Shown: positions 47,826-60,926, counted from the first letter of the stretch. The stretch: DNA of 64,000 bases from Monarcha castaneiventris obscurior (GCA_026261815.1 JAMPIT010000476.1:3747501-3811500), one strand, 5' to 3'. Program-made: numbers and translations. The notes: generated from the sequence alone by a model not told the origin.

Positions 47826-50800
47826 AGGAGGCAGAGCACAACGATTATCCCAGATGTAGGTGTGTAAGAGATTTGTAGCAGAAATATTAAGGTTGAAGTG
47901 AAGCCTGAATTGTAGTGCATGTAAACAGTGGGGAAAAAACAACAGGGTGAGGCTTAAAAGCTGCTGATAAGGTAGAGAACTGCTCCCAGAACCGGGTTTC
48001 TAGGATGCCATTCCTGGTTGTAAAACTGAAGAATGTGTTTATGGCATGACCAAAAGACCTGCACTCTGGTCAGCACTGAAAGGTCACAGCACCGACAAGG
48101 CATCACAAGACCCCACATCCTGCCCAGAGAATGGCATGGAGGTTGCAGCAATTCACATACCACTGTTTTTCCTGATGGGCCACCAGGAAACCAAACCTGT
48201 CCAGACTAGGAGAAGCACAGAACTCTCAAATCTGAAGAGTTTAGCCTGCGCTCTTGGTGGTAGGGAGGGCACTGTGTACAGCTTAAGGCTCTCTTTCTGC
48301 ACACTGTTCTGTGCTCTTGGCAGCATGGTCCTGGCCTGGTGGCCTTTTACCTCCTGGGAAAAATTTTGTCTGCTTAGTCTTGTGGTTGATTGAAAGATTC
48401 TGTGTCTCATCCATTCGTCCTGCACTGACCTTCAGCAGCCTGTCTGTGTGCATGGCATGCTCTGCTCTCCCTCCCCTCATTCCCTGGGCAGGATTGCTCA
48501 TGTTCTAGCTCTCTGTGCTTTTCCTCATTACCAGTCTGTAGTTACACTGCTTCTAAGCCCTGTACATGCTAGGTGCAGCACTGCCCTCCATGGCTGAATA
48601 TTTGGGGATTCTGGACTGATTAAGAAGGGTGAGAGTGTCTCCAGACAAGCTTCTGGAGGTTTGATCTGATGTACTTGCTGCTAAACAAAATACTTGCTTC
48701 ACTGAATTGCAAACCCTGGATAATTAGGCCAGTTAGTTCATCAGTGGAGGCTGGTTGTGATAGTCACGTTTCTGCACCAGTACTGAAACAGGTTCACTGA
48801 AAATACATCAGCAGCTGCAGAACACAGAATAGCTGGATAAAAATCTGATCAGGAGTTTTGGCTGGGAGTAATTCCCATGTCCTTATATAATAATACCTGA
48901 TTTTGAGGTTCAGGGTCTGTTACTGTTTTGTTGTGATACCAAGCAGACATGGTTAGAGTGAACTATTTGCCGCAAGACTCTGTTGGTCTAGGGCTGAGGG
49001 CAGTGTATCCTGCCCCTGCCCTCTTAAGAACAACTCTAGGCAATACATGAGAGGGAAATTGAAGTGGGGGAAAAAAATCCTGGTTTTAGAGCTGTCCCCA
49101 TTCCCTTTCCAGTATGTACTGCACATTACCTTGTGTGACTCATACAGAACAAAGACAAACAGGATTTTAGAGATAATTTCTTGAAAATTTGAGCTTACTT
49201 TGGTCTCTCTTGCTGTCAGAGTCCAGCCTGCCTCCTGTACTGTACTGATGGGGTTTGGACCAAGCATGCATATACTGGAGAATTCAAAAAGCACAGTGGG
49301 GTTCAGCCCCTATTATCCAGGAGCTGTAAGTAAAGGCAACCCACAGCTGGATGCAGGAAAATGGAGAAAAACAGAAGCAAACCCACTCTTGTCAGCACCA
49401 GATTTCATGCAGCAGAGCAACTCTGTGAAGCTCAGCAAGATCACAGTGATGTACCTTGGACATGAAAGTACACAAAGTGGGTGTCATATGTTGACAGAGC
49501 CTGTTCCCTCCTAGTATGAGCATTGTGGTGGGGTGTCCTCTTCGAGGAGCAGCCCTGGGGATGTGGCACCAGGCTGAAGATGCTGCAGTGGAATATGCTG
49601 GCTCTAGGGCAGTGGGTTCTTGAGTGGGAGCAGTCTGAGCCTTTGTGAGAAATGCCTTGAGCCGTGAATTCAGGGGTTAGGGCCATTGGCCTGCTCCTGT
49701 GACATTAACCTTTTGTGAGGGGGACACAGCTGGCCTCTGTGCCTCCTGGCTGCCCTCCTTCACATATCAGGGGTCAGAGTCTGCTTCAAGGGGTGCTCAT
49801 TAACCCTCAAAGAGAAAAGTCCTGTTTGAGCATGGTTTTTGCTTGGTACAGAAAGTATCCCAGCATTCACTGGGAAGCTGCAGCAGAACAGCTCCGCAGA
49901 CCAATGAAAGCGTGCTCAGGATGGTGCCTTCAGATCACTGTGCCACAAGGATCTGAGCACCAGCGATTAGCAGGGAAACCAGGAGGCTCCAGGGCTTGTT
50001 TTGATTTCTGCTCCATCCTTCCAGTCTAACACACTTAGCACACATCAGGGAGCAGGGCAGGGAGACGCTCTGTTCTCATATCTTGTAAAGTCAATCAGTT
50101 GCATAATATGAAACACAGAGGCAGCAGGAACGTGATCAAGTGCAGAGAAGGGACACATCAAGCACTTTATTGTGGCTCTGGGAGGGGTGAGCCAGGCCTC
50201 TCTCTACCCAACTTATCTTTTCCAAACTGCCTTTTGAGCCTGTTTTGCATCAGCTGCCTGTCACTCTAAATACAGCTCGGATTTCAAGGTAGCTTCCCTG
50301 GAGCCCTTGTCTACTAGAACAGGAGGGATAAGCACCCCCTGAAGACCCCCGGAATAATTCAGAGAGTTTAAATGAGCCACTTCCTCTGCATTATACTCAC
50401 AGCGGGGCAGGAATTGCTCAGGGGCTGTGCAGGGCTGTGGGGAGAGGCAGCACGTGTGTGAGACAGGTGAGAGACAGCACCAGGGCAGGGGGTCACCCTG
50501 TTCAAAGGGCTCCACGAAGGGAAGGAAATGGCCTTTTTCCTTAAAATAAGGCTTAAACTAAGAGCTCCTGCAGCTTTTGAGAGGTGTCTAGGCAGCTAAT
50601 CCGGTGAGTGCAAGTAGATTTTTCTCTGTGTATGTGTCCTCCTGCAGCCAGGAGTACCTTTATGCACCATCTGAAGGAGTGTGAGCACCAGGGATCAGGG
50701 TATCACGGCAGCCTGAGCTCTTGGCTGTTTCTGCTCTTGAGCCTTCTGCTTGTCTCTCATAACAAGTGCTTAAAGATTTTACAGCTCCGTGCTGCTTATT

Positions 50801-52262
50801 CCGGGATCGAGCTGCAGATGCACGAGCCCACATCACAAGGGACAGACTCTGCACGTGGCAGAAATTGCAGCACCCTGAGGGCGAGCCTGAAAAAAGACAG
50901 GGAGAATTGCCTTGTTGATGCTGACTTAGGAAATGGCAGATGCCCATTCTGCTCTGTCCCAGTGAAAGGTTTGATGTGATGGGTTACCGGATGCTCTGCA
51001 CACCTGCTGGCAGCTCAGCCCCATATATTTTGGTTGAAGGAAGCAGGGTTAAAAGATGAACAGCAACAAGGTATGTTGAAGAAAGAGGGGGCAAAAAGAA
51101 ATCACTCCAATATGAAGCCTTCCAGGCATCTGCCACTGTCGCAAGCAATTTGCTTCTTTGCCTAACAAACAGCAAGAGCATTCGCTGTTCAAAGCATTTC
51201 TGAAAGCTGTGGGAGTATATAATGATAGTGAGGGGCTTCTGGGTTTTCTCGTTCCATTTTGAAATTCATCTCTCATCCTCGTTATATTAGCACTATTTTT
51301 AGCTGCTCCTACTCAGAATATAAGTGATTCTCCATGATGCATCTCAAGCACAAGATGACAGTAAAGATGGTTGGGTGTTGCTGAGCTGAAGAATCATTTT
51401 GGAGCCCATGTCTGGCACAGTTCTCTTAGAGATCCTACTACACTGTCCTGAAGCTCTGGGGTGCTGCTTTCAGCTCACTGTGACCTCCCTTGCAGGTCAG
51501 CAAGGCCACTCAGCTCCTGCACATGCTCCCTCCAGAGACAGCTGAATGTCCCTGGAGATCCTTGGCTGCTGGACAGTGTTCCCAAGGATTGTCTTGTCCA
51601 GATGCTGTGGGACATGTCCTCCTCCTTCCCATGGCTCCTCTCTGGGGCCTCTCCTCACAGAGCTTCCTGCCCCTTCTGTACATCACTGGCTATTCTTTCC
51701 CTTTCTAGCTCTCACGACCCCAGCCTTCCCCATTCCTAGCCAGCACGACTCCATTCTATTTCTCAGCCTGGCATTCCCTTTGCAGGCACCCCAGGATGCT
51801 GGTGCTCACAGGACAGGGGGAAATACAGCTGCTGTGTGGTGGCAGCACAAGGGCAGGACATGTCCCACAGAGCAGAGGTGAATGCACAGGGCAGCGTGGC
51901 CGTGGTGTGAGGCTGTCTCAGTGACACAGGGAGAGGACAAGCAATGTCCAGGCAGGATTTGCTGGCTGATGGGATATTGGGTATGTTTTTAGGGTCATCT
52001 AGTGCTCTGTGTAACAAGCTAGGGTCTGTGTCTGGCAATCCTTTCCAGGTGGGATGAGCCCATTAGGGAAATAAAGCTGAGTGGCAATCTCATGTCAGAT
52101 TTTGGTGGGTGAGGTTTAGCTGGACTGACTGGGACTGCAGCATTATTTAACAAAATGGGGAAGCACAATTTGTCACAAACTGCAATTTCTTATGATGAAC
52201 AAATAAGATAAACATCCTGTACTTAGGGAATATAAAACTCTTTGTGCATGATGGCAGTCAAT

Positions 52263-52508
52263 TTATACCATGATAATACTCAGCATTGCTACTCCTTTCA
52301 GTGTGATGCACGTCTTTAGAGCTGCCTTGTCTCTCCAGTGATCAGAGACACTGTCCTGAAGCTGAACATACTCGATCTGAAGAAGTCCAGGTCCATAATG
52401 TACCTTTGTGGCTCCATTTATAAGGTTATCCAACAGAGCATCTCCTTTGATTTTTTGCATTACATCCTGGGGACCACAAGTCCTCTGTGGGTGACAGTTT
52501 AGGATCAC
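52263..52508 (-). other. Unidentified 82-codon open frame next to a splice-acceptor-like site
   Basis: On the minus strand, a CCTCCTACAG acceptor-like site is followed by a frame reading LNCHPQRTCGPQDVMQKIKG, DALLDNLINGATKVHYGPGL, LQIEYVQLQDSVSDHWRDKA and ALKTCITLKGVAMLSIIMV, then TAA. The composition is protein-like, and the region is not GC-rich enough to make long open frames trivial. I do not recognise it. A second acceptor-donor pair about 200 bases upstream brackets a 42-base candidate exon, but it joins in a different frame. It may be an exon of an unknown gene, a pseudogene fragment or chance. Confidence 0.25.
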
Positions 52509-52845
52509 TGTAGGAGGTGTTGGTCAGATTCTTGTGTGATCCAAGTGATCCTGTGTTAGATGAGCCGGTTATGGATATACCGGAGGCTTGATTCTAAACA
52601 CGTGTAGAAGGCCATATTCTTCCCTTTCGTGTTAAAACTTATTTCTAGCTGAAACACCAAAGCACATTCGTGTGCGCACATACCGGAGGCTCACCTGCTG
52701 AGCCAGTAATTGCAGTCTTTAGCATCCAGCCTGCATCTGGAGTACCAGAAAGACTGGTTTCAGAAGAGACACTAAAATCGCAGCCACTTGCATCCTGCTG
52801 AGGCGTTCAGAAGTATAAAATGTAGCAACGTGAAGCAATTATTTC

Positions 52846-52865
52846 TTTTTTTTTTTTTTTTTTTT
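52846..52865. repeat. T20 homopolymer
   Basis: Twenty T residues in a row. No retroposed sequence that would explain it as a reversed poly(A) tail was recognised next to it. Confidence 0.9.
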
Positions 52866-54596
52866 GAAGTAGACATTTCTAAATGATGAAGCATTAAATG
52901 TTGTCACTGAGCATCAGCTGCAGGGCACAGCCATGTACCATCTGCCATAGATTTTGCTCACAGCTCTTTCTATATCTTTTTTTTAATTCTTCCTCTGTGG
53001 CACAGTGAAACTCAGGTCTGCTTGGATTTTCAACACTCCTGCAACACAAATTTTAAATAGCGAGACGCCCTGACGAAACAGGGCTCAGCAAGCAGGGGCT
53101 GTTTTCCAGTGGCCTCTGCATGTCTGTTACACACGGTATGCAGTCCCGTACAATCGGCCTCTGCGGCAATTCCCATTTTCCCGCTGTCGTAATTCCACGT
53201 TTTTGCTACATTGGATGATTGCCACTTGGAATTTCATTTGTCCGAGTCACCTCCAAGACAGAGGTCAAGAAACTTCAGGCAAGGATCAACTGTTGTCAGC
53301 GTTTCCTCTGCTCCCTGTTCGTGAGTTTTAAACTAGCTGCACATCGGGGCTGACTGATCCGTGCGATACTTGGCACTTTTTAGAATTGCCCCTCAGGCTG
53401 GGGCCACATGAAGACCTTTTACTTCTTCTCAAGTCAGCCCAGCCATTGTATGCAGCACGCCGGCATCACGCGGTGCCTTTGAAAAGACGCTGTCTCTCTG
53501 CTGCAGCCGCTTGTCCTTGCTTTTGTGTTTCTTTAGCCTGCAATCGTGACTCTTGCCACCCCATTCACAGTCTTGTCAGACGTCACCTTTAAAATTACAG
53601 GCATACCCTTGAGACAGGCATTGACAGATGCTCGCTGCTTCCAAGCTGCCTTTTGTGAGTGAGCTTAGAGGACGCAACAACTACACTGTGACCGGAGCAG
53701 CCAGCAACGTGCTTAGGACACAGAGCCATGACCTCACTGACGAAACGTCCCCTGGGCTTTGCACTAGTCAGTAAAGCTCTAGCTTTTGCTCCCTGGCAAG
53801 GGCCTTGGGGTATGGCACCTCTAATCCTGCTAAGCTGCCACTGCAAAGATAAGAAGGAAGGGAAGAAGAAAGGAACCTCCATCTGAGGTTAAGACAGTAG
53901 ATCCCACTAGATCTGCAGTGATGAAAGATTTAGCCTTGTAGCTTGTAACTTCTCTGGCGCTTGTCTAGGCAGAAGATAGCTCACTTACACTGAAAGGTTG
54001 GGCTTTTTGAAGCTGGAGAACAGAAGCCGCTGCATAGCTGGGTTGCTAGGGTGCTGAAGGCATGAGAAGTGGTTTTGTTGCACACTGTACATAAAGACAT
54101 CTTAATTTCTGACGCATCAACCCTCTTCCTGCCTCCCTTTATGCCTCCGCCTCCTCCTCCTCTATGCCTTAGGGTGAAGCAATCGGCCCACGAGTGAGAG
54201 GTGTGTGCCAACCACTGGCTGTAAGCAAATGTGGTGATTGATGGGCCCACAGGGTCACTCTGAGCAGTCCCACCACCGCCCATCCCAGCTCCTGGCTCAA
54301 CGGAGGATTTCCCAGTCAGCCGCGAGCAGTAAGTGCGAACAGCTCGGGAAGAGCAGGCAGGAACACAGCACTGTGTATTTAAATAAACAGCAGCTCAGTG
54401 TTCATTGCAAAGACAGCGAGTGTCTCCCTGCCCGGGGCTGCGCAGCCCTGGGGATGATCCACACCGTCTTATACCAACTAAGTGCAACTGGCTTGCACTA
54501 AGATTCTTGGAGGAATAGGCCAAAGAGCTCTCAGGATGAAGAGTGGTTCTTTTTCATTCATTTTAAAATAAAACAAGACTGGAAATAAGCCATGCT

Positions 54597-55717
54597 TTCT
54601 GATTTTCCCCACAGCATTTCCCTGGAGAAGCTGGAAGCCCGTGGCTTGGACTGGTGCACTTTTTGCTGGGTTAAAAACTGGCTGGGTGGCTGGGCCCAGA
54701 GAGTGGTGGTGAATGGAGTTACATCCAGCTGGTGGCTGGTCACCAGTGGAGTTCTCCAGGGCTCACTGTTGGGGCCTGTCCCGTGTAATATCTTTATCAG
54801 GGATGTGGAAGAGGTGATCAAGCACACCCTCAGCAAGTTCACAGACACCAGCCTGAGTGGGAAAGTTGATCTGCTGGAGGGCAGGAAGCTCTGCAGAGGG
54901 ATCTGGACAGGCTGGATCATACAGGCCAAGGCCAAGTGTATGAGGCCCAAAAAGGCCAAGTGCTGGGTCCTGCCTTTGGGTCACAACAATCCCATGTAAT
55001 GCTCCAGGCTGGGGCAGAGTGGCTGGGAAGCTGCCCAGTGGAAAAGGACCTGGAGGTGCTGGTCAGGAGCGGGTGAACAAGAGCCAGGTGTGCCCGGGTG
55101 GGCAAGAAGGCCAAGGGCATCCTGGCCTGGATCAGGAATAGTGTGGCAGCAGGACCAGGGCAGGGATTGTTCCCCCTGCACTGGGCACTGGTGAGGCTGA
55201 ACCTCGAGTGCTGTGTCCAGTTCTGGGCCCCTCACTACAAGAAAGACACTGAGGTGCTGGAGCGTTTCCAGAGAAGGACAATGAAGATGGTGAAGGCTCT
55301 GGAGAGCACAAGTCCTACAAGGAGCAGCTGAGGGAGCTGTGGGTGTTCAGCCTGGAGAAAAGGGGGCTCAGGGGAAGCCTCATGACTTGCTACAACTGCC
55401 TGAAAGGAGGGTGTGGCCACGTGGGGGTCAGTCTCTTTTCCCAGGCAACCAGCGACAGGATGAGAGGAAATGGCCTCAAGTTCCACCGGGGAGAGGGTTC
55501 AGTTTGGACATCAGGGAGAATTTCTTCACTGAAAGGGTGGTTAGGGATCAGAACAGGCTGCGCGGGGAACTGGTGAAGTCACCATCCCTGGAGGCGTTCA
55601 AGAAGTGACTGGACACAGCACTAAGTGCTGGGGTTTTGTTGGCATGGAGGTGCTTGGTGAAAGATCGGACTTGGTGATCTTGGAGGTCTTTTCCAACCTC
55701 AGTGATTCTCCATGATT
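54597..55717 (+). mobile_element. CR1 LINE, 3' 1.1 kb, sense orientation, degenerate
   Basis: The longest transposon in the window. The first part still reads WCTFCWVKNWLGGWAQRVVV, TSGVLQGSLLGPVPCNIFI and VDLLEGRKL, the reverse-transcriptase domain of CR1. The catalytic FADD box has become FTDT and the frame is later broken, so it cannot encode an active enzyme. It continues through 'cagttctgggcccctcacta', 'gagcagctgagggagctgtg' and 'gagaatttcttcactgaaag' to the 3' terminus 'tcttttccaacctcagtgat' and 'tctccatgatt'. The 5' end is truncated, as is usual for CR1. Confidence 0.95.
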
Positions 55718-58700
55718 AGTCTTCATGATTAAAGTGGTTCCCTAAGAGGGGCTGAGCTGTCCAGCCACAGAGCTGTTAACCTGTTGATCAGTGCAGGAGC
55801 ACTATTAGTACAGACACTACCAGGCCCATGGGAAAAGGTGGTGGGTGGTGATGTCATTGATACCAGCTGACATGTTTTAATGGAAAAACAGACCTTTTCT
55901 AATGAGCTTAATAGTTTTTTCATGAGGGAGTTATGGTGGTGAAATAGATTTATAAGTGAATATGACGTGCTATCAGTATTTGGCCTAAAGTGTCATAAAA
56001 TCCATATTAAATGGATTAAAAGTGCCTAAATGAGACATTTCAAAGTGGGTTTTGTATTGAGAAAGCATCAGTGAACAGCCATATGTTGACTTGGTTTGTG
56101 GTCCAGTGTTATTCAAACTGTCTTAGTGATTAGCAGGAAATGTTTAAGACGCTGTTAATCAAAATGGATGAGGAGACAGAGATTTGGGAAATTGGAAGGA
56201 AAATTACTCAAATAATAGATTTTCCTGTGGTCTGATGGCCATGAAGAAAGAACAATAGCCAGGCAATAAACAAACAAACAAAACCCAAATGAACCACCGC
56301 AACAAAAAGCAACACTTTTTTCATTAGCAAATCTAATCCAGGAAAGGAAAAATCCCATCCATTTGGGCTGAACAACATTCTTCCTTTGATACAAGTCGAA
56401 ATATTTTCTTCTGGGTAGTAATAGGACAAGTGGGCAGCCCAAAACCTGGGGGATGAAGCAAAGAAAAATACGACTCCCACCACCCCCTCAGAATGATTAG
56501 GAAATTCCAAGCCCTTAAAAATTACAAAAGGCCACTGATGTTGTAGGGGCACATGTAAGTAGGAAACAACTGAGAGCATGGGAAAATTGGATGGATTGCA
56601 TGTTTGGTTGTATGAACTGCGTGAAGCTGGAGCTAAGGAAGGTTCCAAATGAACGTGCTAACGTGAACAGAGCATCATTTCAGAGAAGAGCAGGCTCATC
56701 AAGAAACCACGACAGCAAACTAAAGCTGCTTTGCCTTTGAGAGTTCCAATTTGCCTTGTGCATGCAAAGCAGAAAGTGGACTGGGTCGGCCTGGAGGTAC
56801 ATCCATGCACTTGAGCAAGTTTCCGTGTGAGCGGCGAATTACCCCTATTGCAGAATGATGGTGACTCATTGCTCCCGTCAGGGCTAATCCGGGAGCAGGC
56901 GGCCGCTCCTCAGGCCGCCTCTGGGGGCTGCTTGCCAGAGCCATGGCCGTGGTCACGCGTGAAGGCAGACAGTGCGCTGCAGAGCCATGGGAAAGGACAA
57001 TTCCCCCAGACTCTGTGGTGGGACACTGCTTCTGGGAATCCCAGCGCTGGCTCGGGGACCCTGTGGGGACAAGTGGGGCCTCTCCATGTGTCTCTTGGGG
57101 AGGTCAGGCCGCAGTCAGTGCCCTGGGACAGGAAATGTGGCTGCATGCAGCGTCAGGCACGGACACGTGCTGAGTTCATTCATCCAAGCTCAGGCCCAAA
57201 TGGTCCTTCCAGGGTTCTCTGCTCCCAGCTCATTAGCTGTAATTCACTGAAACCATATGCCTGTGTGGGTAAGGTGCAGCCCTCAGTGCTGGAAGGAAAC
57301 CTACCTGCTATCAGGGGTACTGGAGAAAAAATCAGCGGTGGGTGGTTGCACTGGAAGGGTTTTTGTGCAGAGTGCTTGGGGCTGTGGGGAAAGCAAATCA
57401 AGGAGTTCAGCAGTCCAGCTCCCCTCCCCACAGCAGGGCTCAGCACTGGGGCCACTCGCCTGGGCAGAAATGTCACCAGAGAGAGCTGCTCGTGCAGGGC
57501 TTCTGCAGCCTGGGGCCGTGGGGACCAGTGCCACCCCAGTTGGTGCTTCTCAGTTGTGTGGGAGCTGCTCCAGTTCCTCACCAATGCTGTCTGCCAGACA
57601 CGTATTGGATGTGGATGCCCATGGGAAAGATGGGCAGTGCCCTGCCCAGTGTCGCCCCGTGCACCTGGGCATTTGCTCACCCGGTCCCAAGGTGCCTGGC
57701 TGGCTCTGTGAGATGTGAGTGAAGGGGAGCCAGAGTGGGCCACAGCCCCTGCAAGGCAGGCTGGGGCAGGCAGCCGTGACAGGGGAGTGCCCAGCAGCAC
57801 ATCCTCGCAGCTCCCATGTCACGCCCTCCCGCTTTCCAGTGACGCAAAGCAGCAGCGTGTTCCTCACAGGCTCCCATCCCACGGCACGCTGCTCTGGGAA
57901 GGGAAGGGAAGGGGCTGGGGCGGGAGGGCAACAGCCTGTGGTAGCTCAGCTCTGGGCAGTGACCACGGAAGCAGCAGCGGTCCTCGCCCTGCCTCCTCCC
58001 ACGGGCTGCCTCTCGGCTGCGGCGGAGCCGGGGGACACAGCCCACACACACTCGTGTACGGGGGTGAGCACACGTGTGTGACGTTCCTCCCTGGCACTGG
58101 TGGGAGTGAAAACTCCCGTTCAGAGCCTCGTCTCCAGCTGCTCGGGATGCAGCAGGGAGGAGGCAGGGGGGGCGAGGGATGCCACGGTGGGTACCACAGA
58201 CGTTTACGATCGTGCTGGCTCCTGTGAGCCCCTGGGTGCCTCCAAAGCACTGCACGGCCAAGGGATGGCCCAGCCCCACCCCCAGCCCTGCATCCCAGCC
58301 CATCACCACCGCTGAGTTCTCCATGAGCAGGTGAAGCAAGCCAGGGATGACGTGCCAGGCGTAAAATGTGGCATGAGCTGCCGCTTCACTGACTGGCAGG
58401 GAGGAGGAAGAGATTTTGGTGTTGAGCACAGCACAGTCTGTACCCTGGGAGAAGAGGCCTGCCTGAGATGGTGAGAGATGGAAGGGGGTACTTTAAACTG
58501 GAGACCAGCTGGAGTAGATGAGAGGATATTAAACTGCAACAGCTGGGAAACACAGCTTAGAGGAGAAGCAGTGCACAAGCCCAAACTCCTCTCATGGGGG
58601 CCAGGCTGAACCAGTCAGTGTTAATGAACTGCAAAAAGGGAAATTTCAACTGCAGCACTTCTAGGAGTCTGCATGCCCAGTCCAGGGAGGATGGTCTTAA

Positions 58701-60600
58701 CTGCAAAGCCCTTTAGGCTGGCTGTTGTGATGACAGTGTCAGAAATTCCTGATTACAGCCTGCTCACATGGAAATTAGGGAATGCAGAAGGTGACCTGAT
58801 GTCGACAGCAGCAGCATCTGAGTGTCATTAGAGACATGCAGCAAACGTGCTTGCAATCCACAGAGAAGTGTGACACTCCTAAATCCGCCTAAGCAACAAT
58901 TTTCAGCCAAACTGCAGAATTTTTGTGTTCTGCACAGAAGTTCCTTGCCCTAGCAAGCAGCCTTTGGGACCTGCCTGAGCCAGAGCTCTAACCTTGCTAG
59001 AGAGAGGGGCAAGGTTAGAGCTTGCAGACACCTTGATTGTGTCAGCCAGTTGAGCTCTTGAATGAAAATGCTGCATTTGACACATAACCAGCAGTAACAT
59101 TGCACAAGTTTGATATTCAAAATAAATTAATTAGATATTTAGTAAATAATTAGTTAAGTTTTTTCCTGTTGGCTATATTCTGCCCTTTGACTTCTCCCCA
59201 AACAGAAGACACCAGAGAGCTTTGGTACTAACTCTGCCAGTGCTCAGTTGCTTCCTACAGATCCACCCAAGTGCTGTCAACTCACCTACACTAAAAGGAT
59301 GAGGGCATTCACTCAGTTAAAGTTTTACACTGCCCTGAGCTGGAGCTGATTTTCAGTCAAACAGGGCAGGACTTGCAGGCACGTTGCCTCAGATTTGGCA
59401 GCAGGACAGTCACACTCCTACAAAAGCGTTTTACAGTTAATTAGAGCATTGCCTTTCAGCACAATTAGTGATCTGAGAGGATGCACTATACCAAGGCAGG
59501 TAAACTCATGTGGGATTTGGACTCTCTGCTGCTGGCTGTAGTCTCTAGAGACACAGGAGGGAAAAGCTCATCCTGCGACTTCTGCAGATTGTGGACAAAG
59601 TACTGAAAGGTTTCTGGGAGAGGGGCTGCAGCAGTGGGTAGTGTGGGCAGGCAGCCTGCTGCTAATCAGAAGCTCCTTTATTTCACAGCGGGAGCAGGAC
59701 TTGAGATGCAACAGCCCATATGCACGTCCGTCTGCCCAAAGCCTTCCCCTCTTTGATAATGATTGTACAGGCTGTGCTGAGCTGCAACTCGATAAATATC
59801 AGCCAATTCTCTCTCCCTAGAGGGGCAACTGCCTCCTGCACCATCCAAGGGCTGAGGACAAGTGGCATGGCTGAAGTCATTCTGTTCTCCTCGGGACTAC
59901 AGCAGAGCCAGGGTAGTGCAGGCACCCCCACAGGTGTCTCATGGGTTCATTCTTTAGCACAAAGTACCCTCAGAACTGCTTCAAAGACTTCTCTGGGCAG
60001 GCACAGTTAAGCCTTATATTTTAATTAACCATCTTTCCTTGGGGATACCAGAGTCCCAAGGTCTGGCTTTTGATTTTTACAAATGCAAATGGAGAAGGTG
60101 TTACAGTAATACCCACATCTAAGGCAGATGTGTTGCCAGCCTCATAAATTCCTTTTTTCCATGCATGTACGTGAGCTGTCCTCAAATCTGTGTTCCAAGA
60201 CATGCACATATTAAATTCCAAAAGCGATTTGCACCCCCCTGAGCTTTTGTTGCAGCCTCACCAAAAATATATATTCATATGACTCTAGAATAAAACAGGA
60301 AAGTCTCATCTGCCTGGGTAGTTCCCTGCTGAATTTACATTCTTCTTTCCTTAAGAGCTCTATTTTCTGCATTTGTTGGGATTACGGTAACCTTTTCTGT
60401 TTAAAATTCTTGATCCAGGTTACTTTAAATAGAAGAGGAAAGGAAATTAACAGAGGAACCAGCAAACTCATCTCACTTCTCAGAACTGATTCTCTGACCT
60501 TTTTTACTGTCTGTGTCCCCCCCCCCCGAAAATCTGCTTTTCATCTGCACCATTCCAACCTCCTGCAATAGAGGAAGTCCCCGAAGCTTTTTCAGCCCTT
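55718..60600. other. Intergenic region upstream of RGS4
   Basis: No gene recognised. From about 56.8 to 58.4 kb the DNA is GC-rich and long frames (up to about 290 codons on the plus and 250 on the minus strand) overlap in most frames at once. I read this as lack of stop codons through composition, not as coding sequence. A perfect hairpin lies at 58984-59022 and a C10 run near 60517-60526. Confidence 0.55.
58984..59022. repeat. Perfect 14-bp inverted repeat (hairpin)
   Basis: AGCTCTAACCTTGC (58984-58997) and its exact complement GCAAGGTTAGAGCT (59009-59022) flank an 11-base purine-rich spacer. No poly-T or coding context suggests a terminator or small RNA. Origin unknown. Confidence 0.85.
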
Positions 60601-60679
60601 TTAAAAGAATCCACCTCTGCAGCCAGACACCGAGCTTCGTTTCGGGTAAGGTTTTCAATCTCTCTCACCCCTTTGTCTG

Positions 60680-60926
60680 GGTTTATACGTCACCCTCTTC
60701 CTCTTGGGTGGGCAAAAAGGGGACGGGTGCTGCTGCTGTGCTGACTCCTGACTGGGTCACCCAGCGCTGCTGGGCTGTCTGGGCTAGGCTATAAAACAGA
60801 GCCAAGGCAGCGCAGCTGGCTCACAGACCAGACTGAATCCCGCAGTCGGCGCAGACCCGTGCGCAGCCTCTGCCGCCTCCTGCGTTGTTGTTTTTCCTGG
60901 AATACTGATCCGACCTCGGGAGCAAG
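60680..60926 (+). promoter_or_regulatory. RGS4 core promoter and 5' untranslated region
   Basis: A clear TATA box, TATAAAA, lies at 60790-60796. An initiator-like TCACAG follows at 60821-60826, about 30 bases downstream, which would give a 5' untranslated region of roughly 100 bases. A CRE-like TACGTCAC (60686-60693) lies about 100 bases upstream of the TATA box. An in-frame TGA seven codons before the ATG supports the chosen start. The transcription start is inferred from spacing. Confidence 0.7.

Larger units (their letters stand above)
47826..54590. other. Intergenic region
   Basis: About 6.8 kb with no recognised gene. It contains the unexplained frame at 52263-52508 and a T20 run at 52846-52865. 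The part at 53.0-53.6 kb looks unique and CpG-containing, without a coding frame I trust. Confidence 0.55.

Noticed and set aside
54592..54999. 135-codon frame as a functional reverse transcriptase
   Set aside because: CR1 fragment: 5'-truncated, catalytic Asp pair lost, frame broken downstream.
56208..56648. 146-codon minus-strand frame with a hydrophobic C-terminus
   Set aside because: No family resemblance, no splice or promoter context; hydrophobicity follows from T-rich composition.
56827..57711. 294-codon plus-strand frame as a gene
   Set aside because: GC-rich DNA, overlapped by long frames on both strands, no recognisable domain, low-complexity Gly/Ser/Cys/Trp composition.
57677..58429. 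250-codon minus-strand frame as a gene
   Set aside because: Same GC-rich stretch; no recognisable family, no promoter or splice context.
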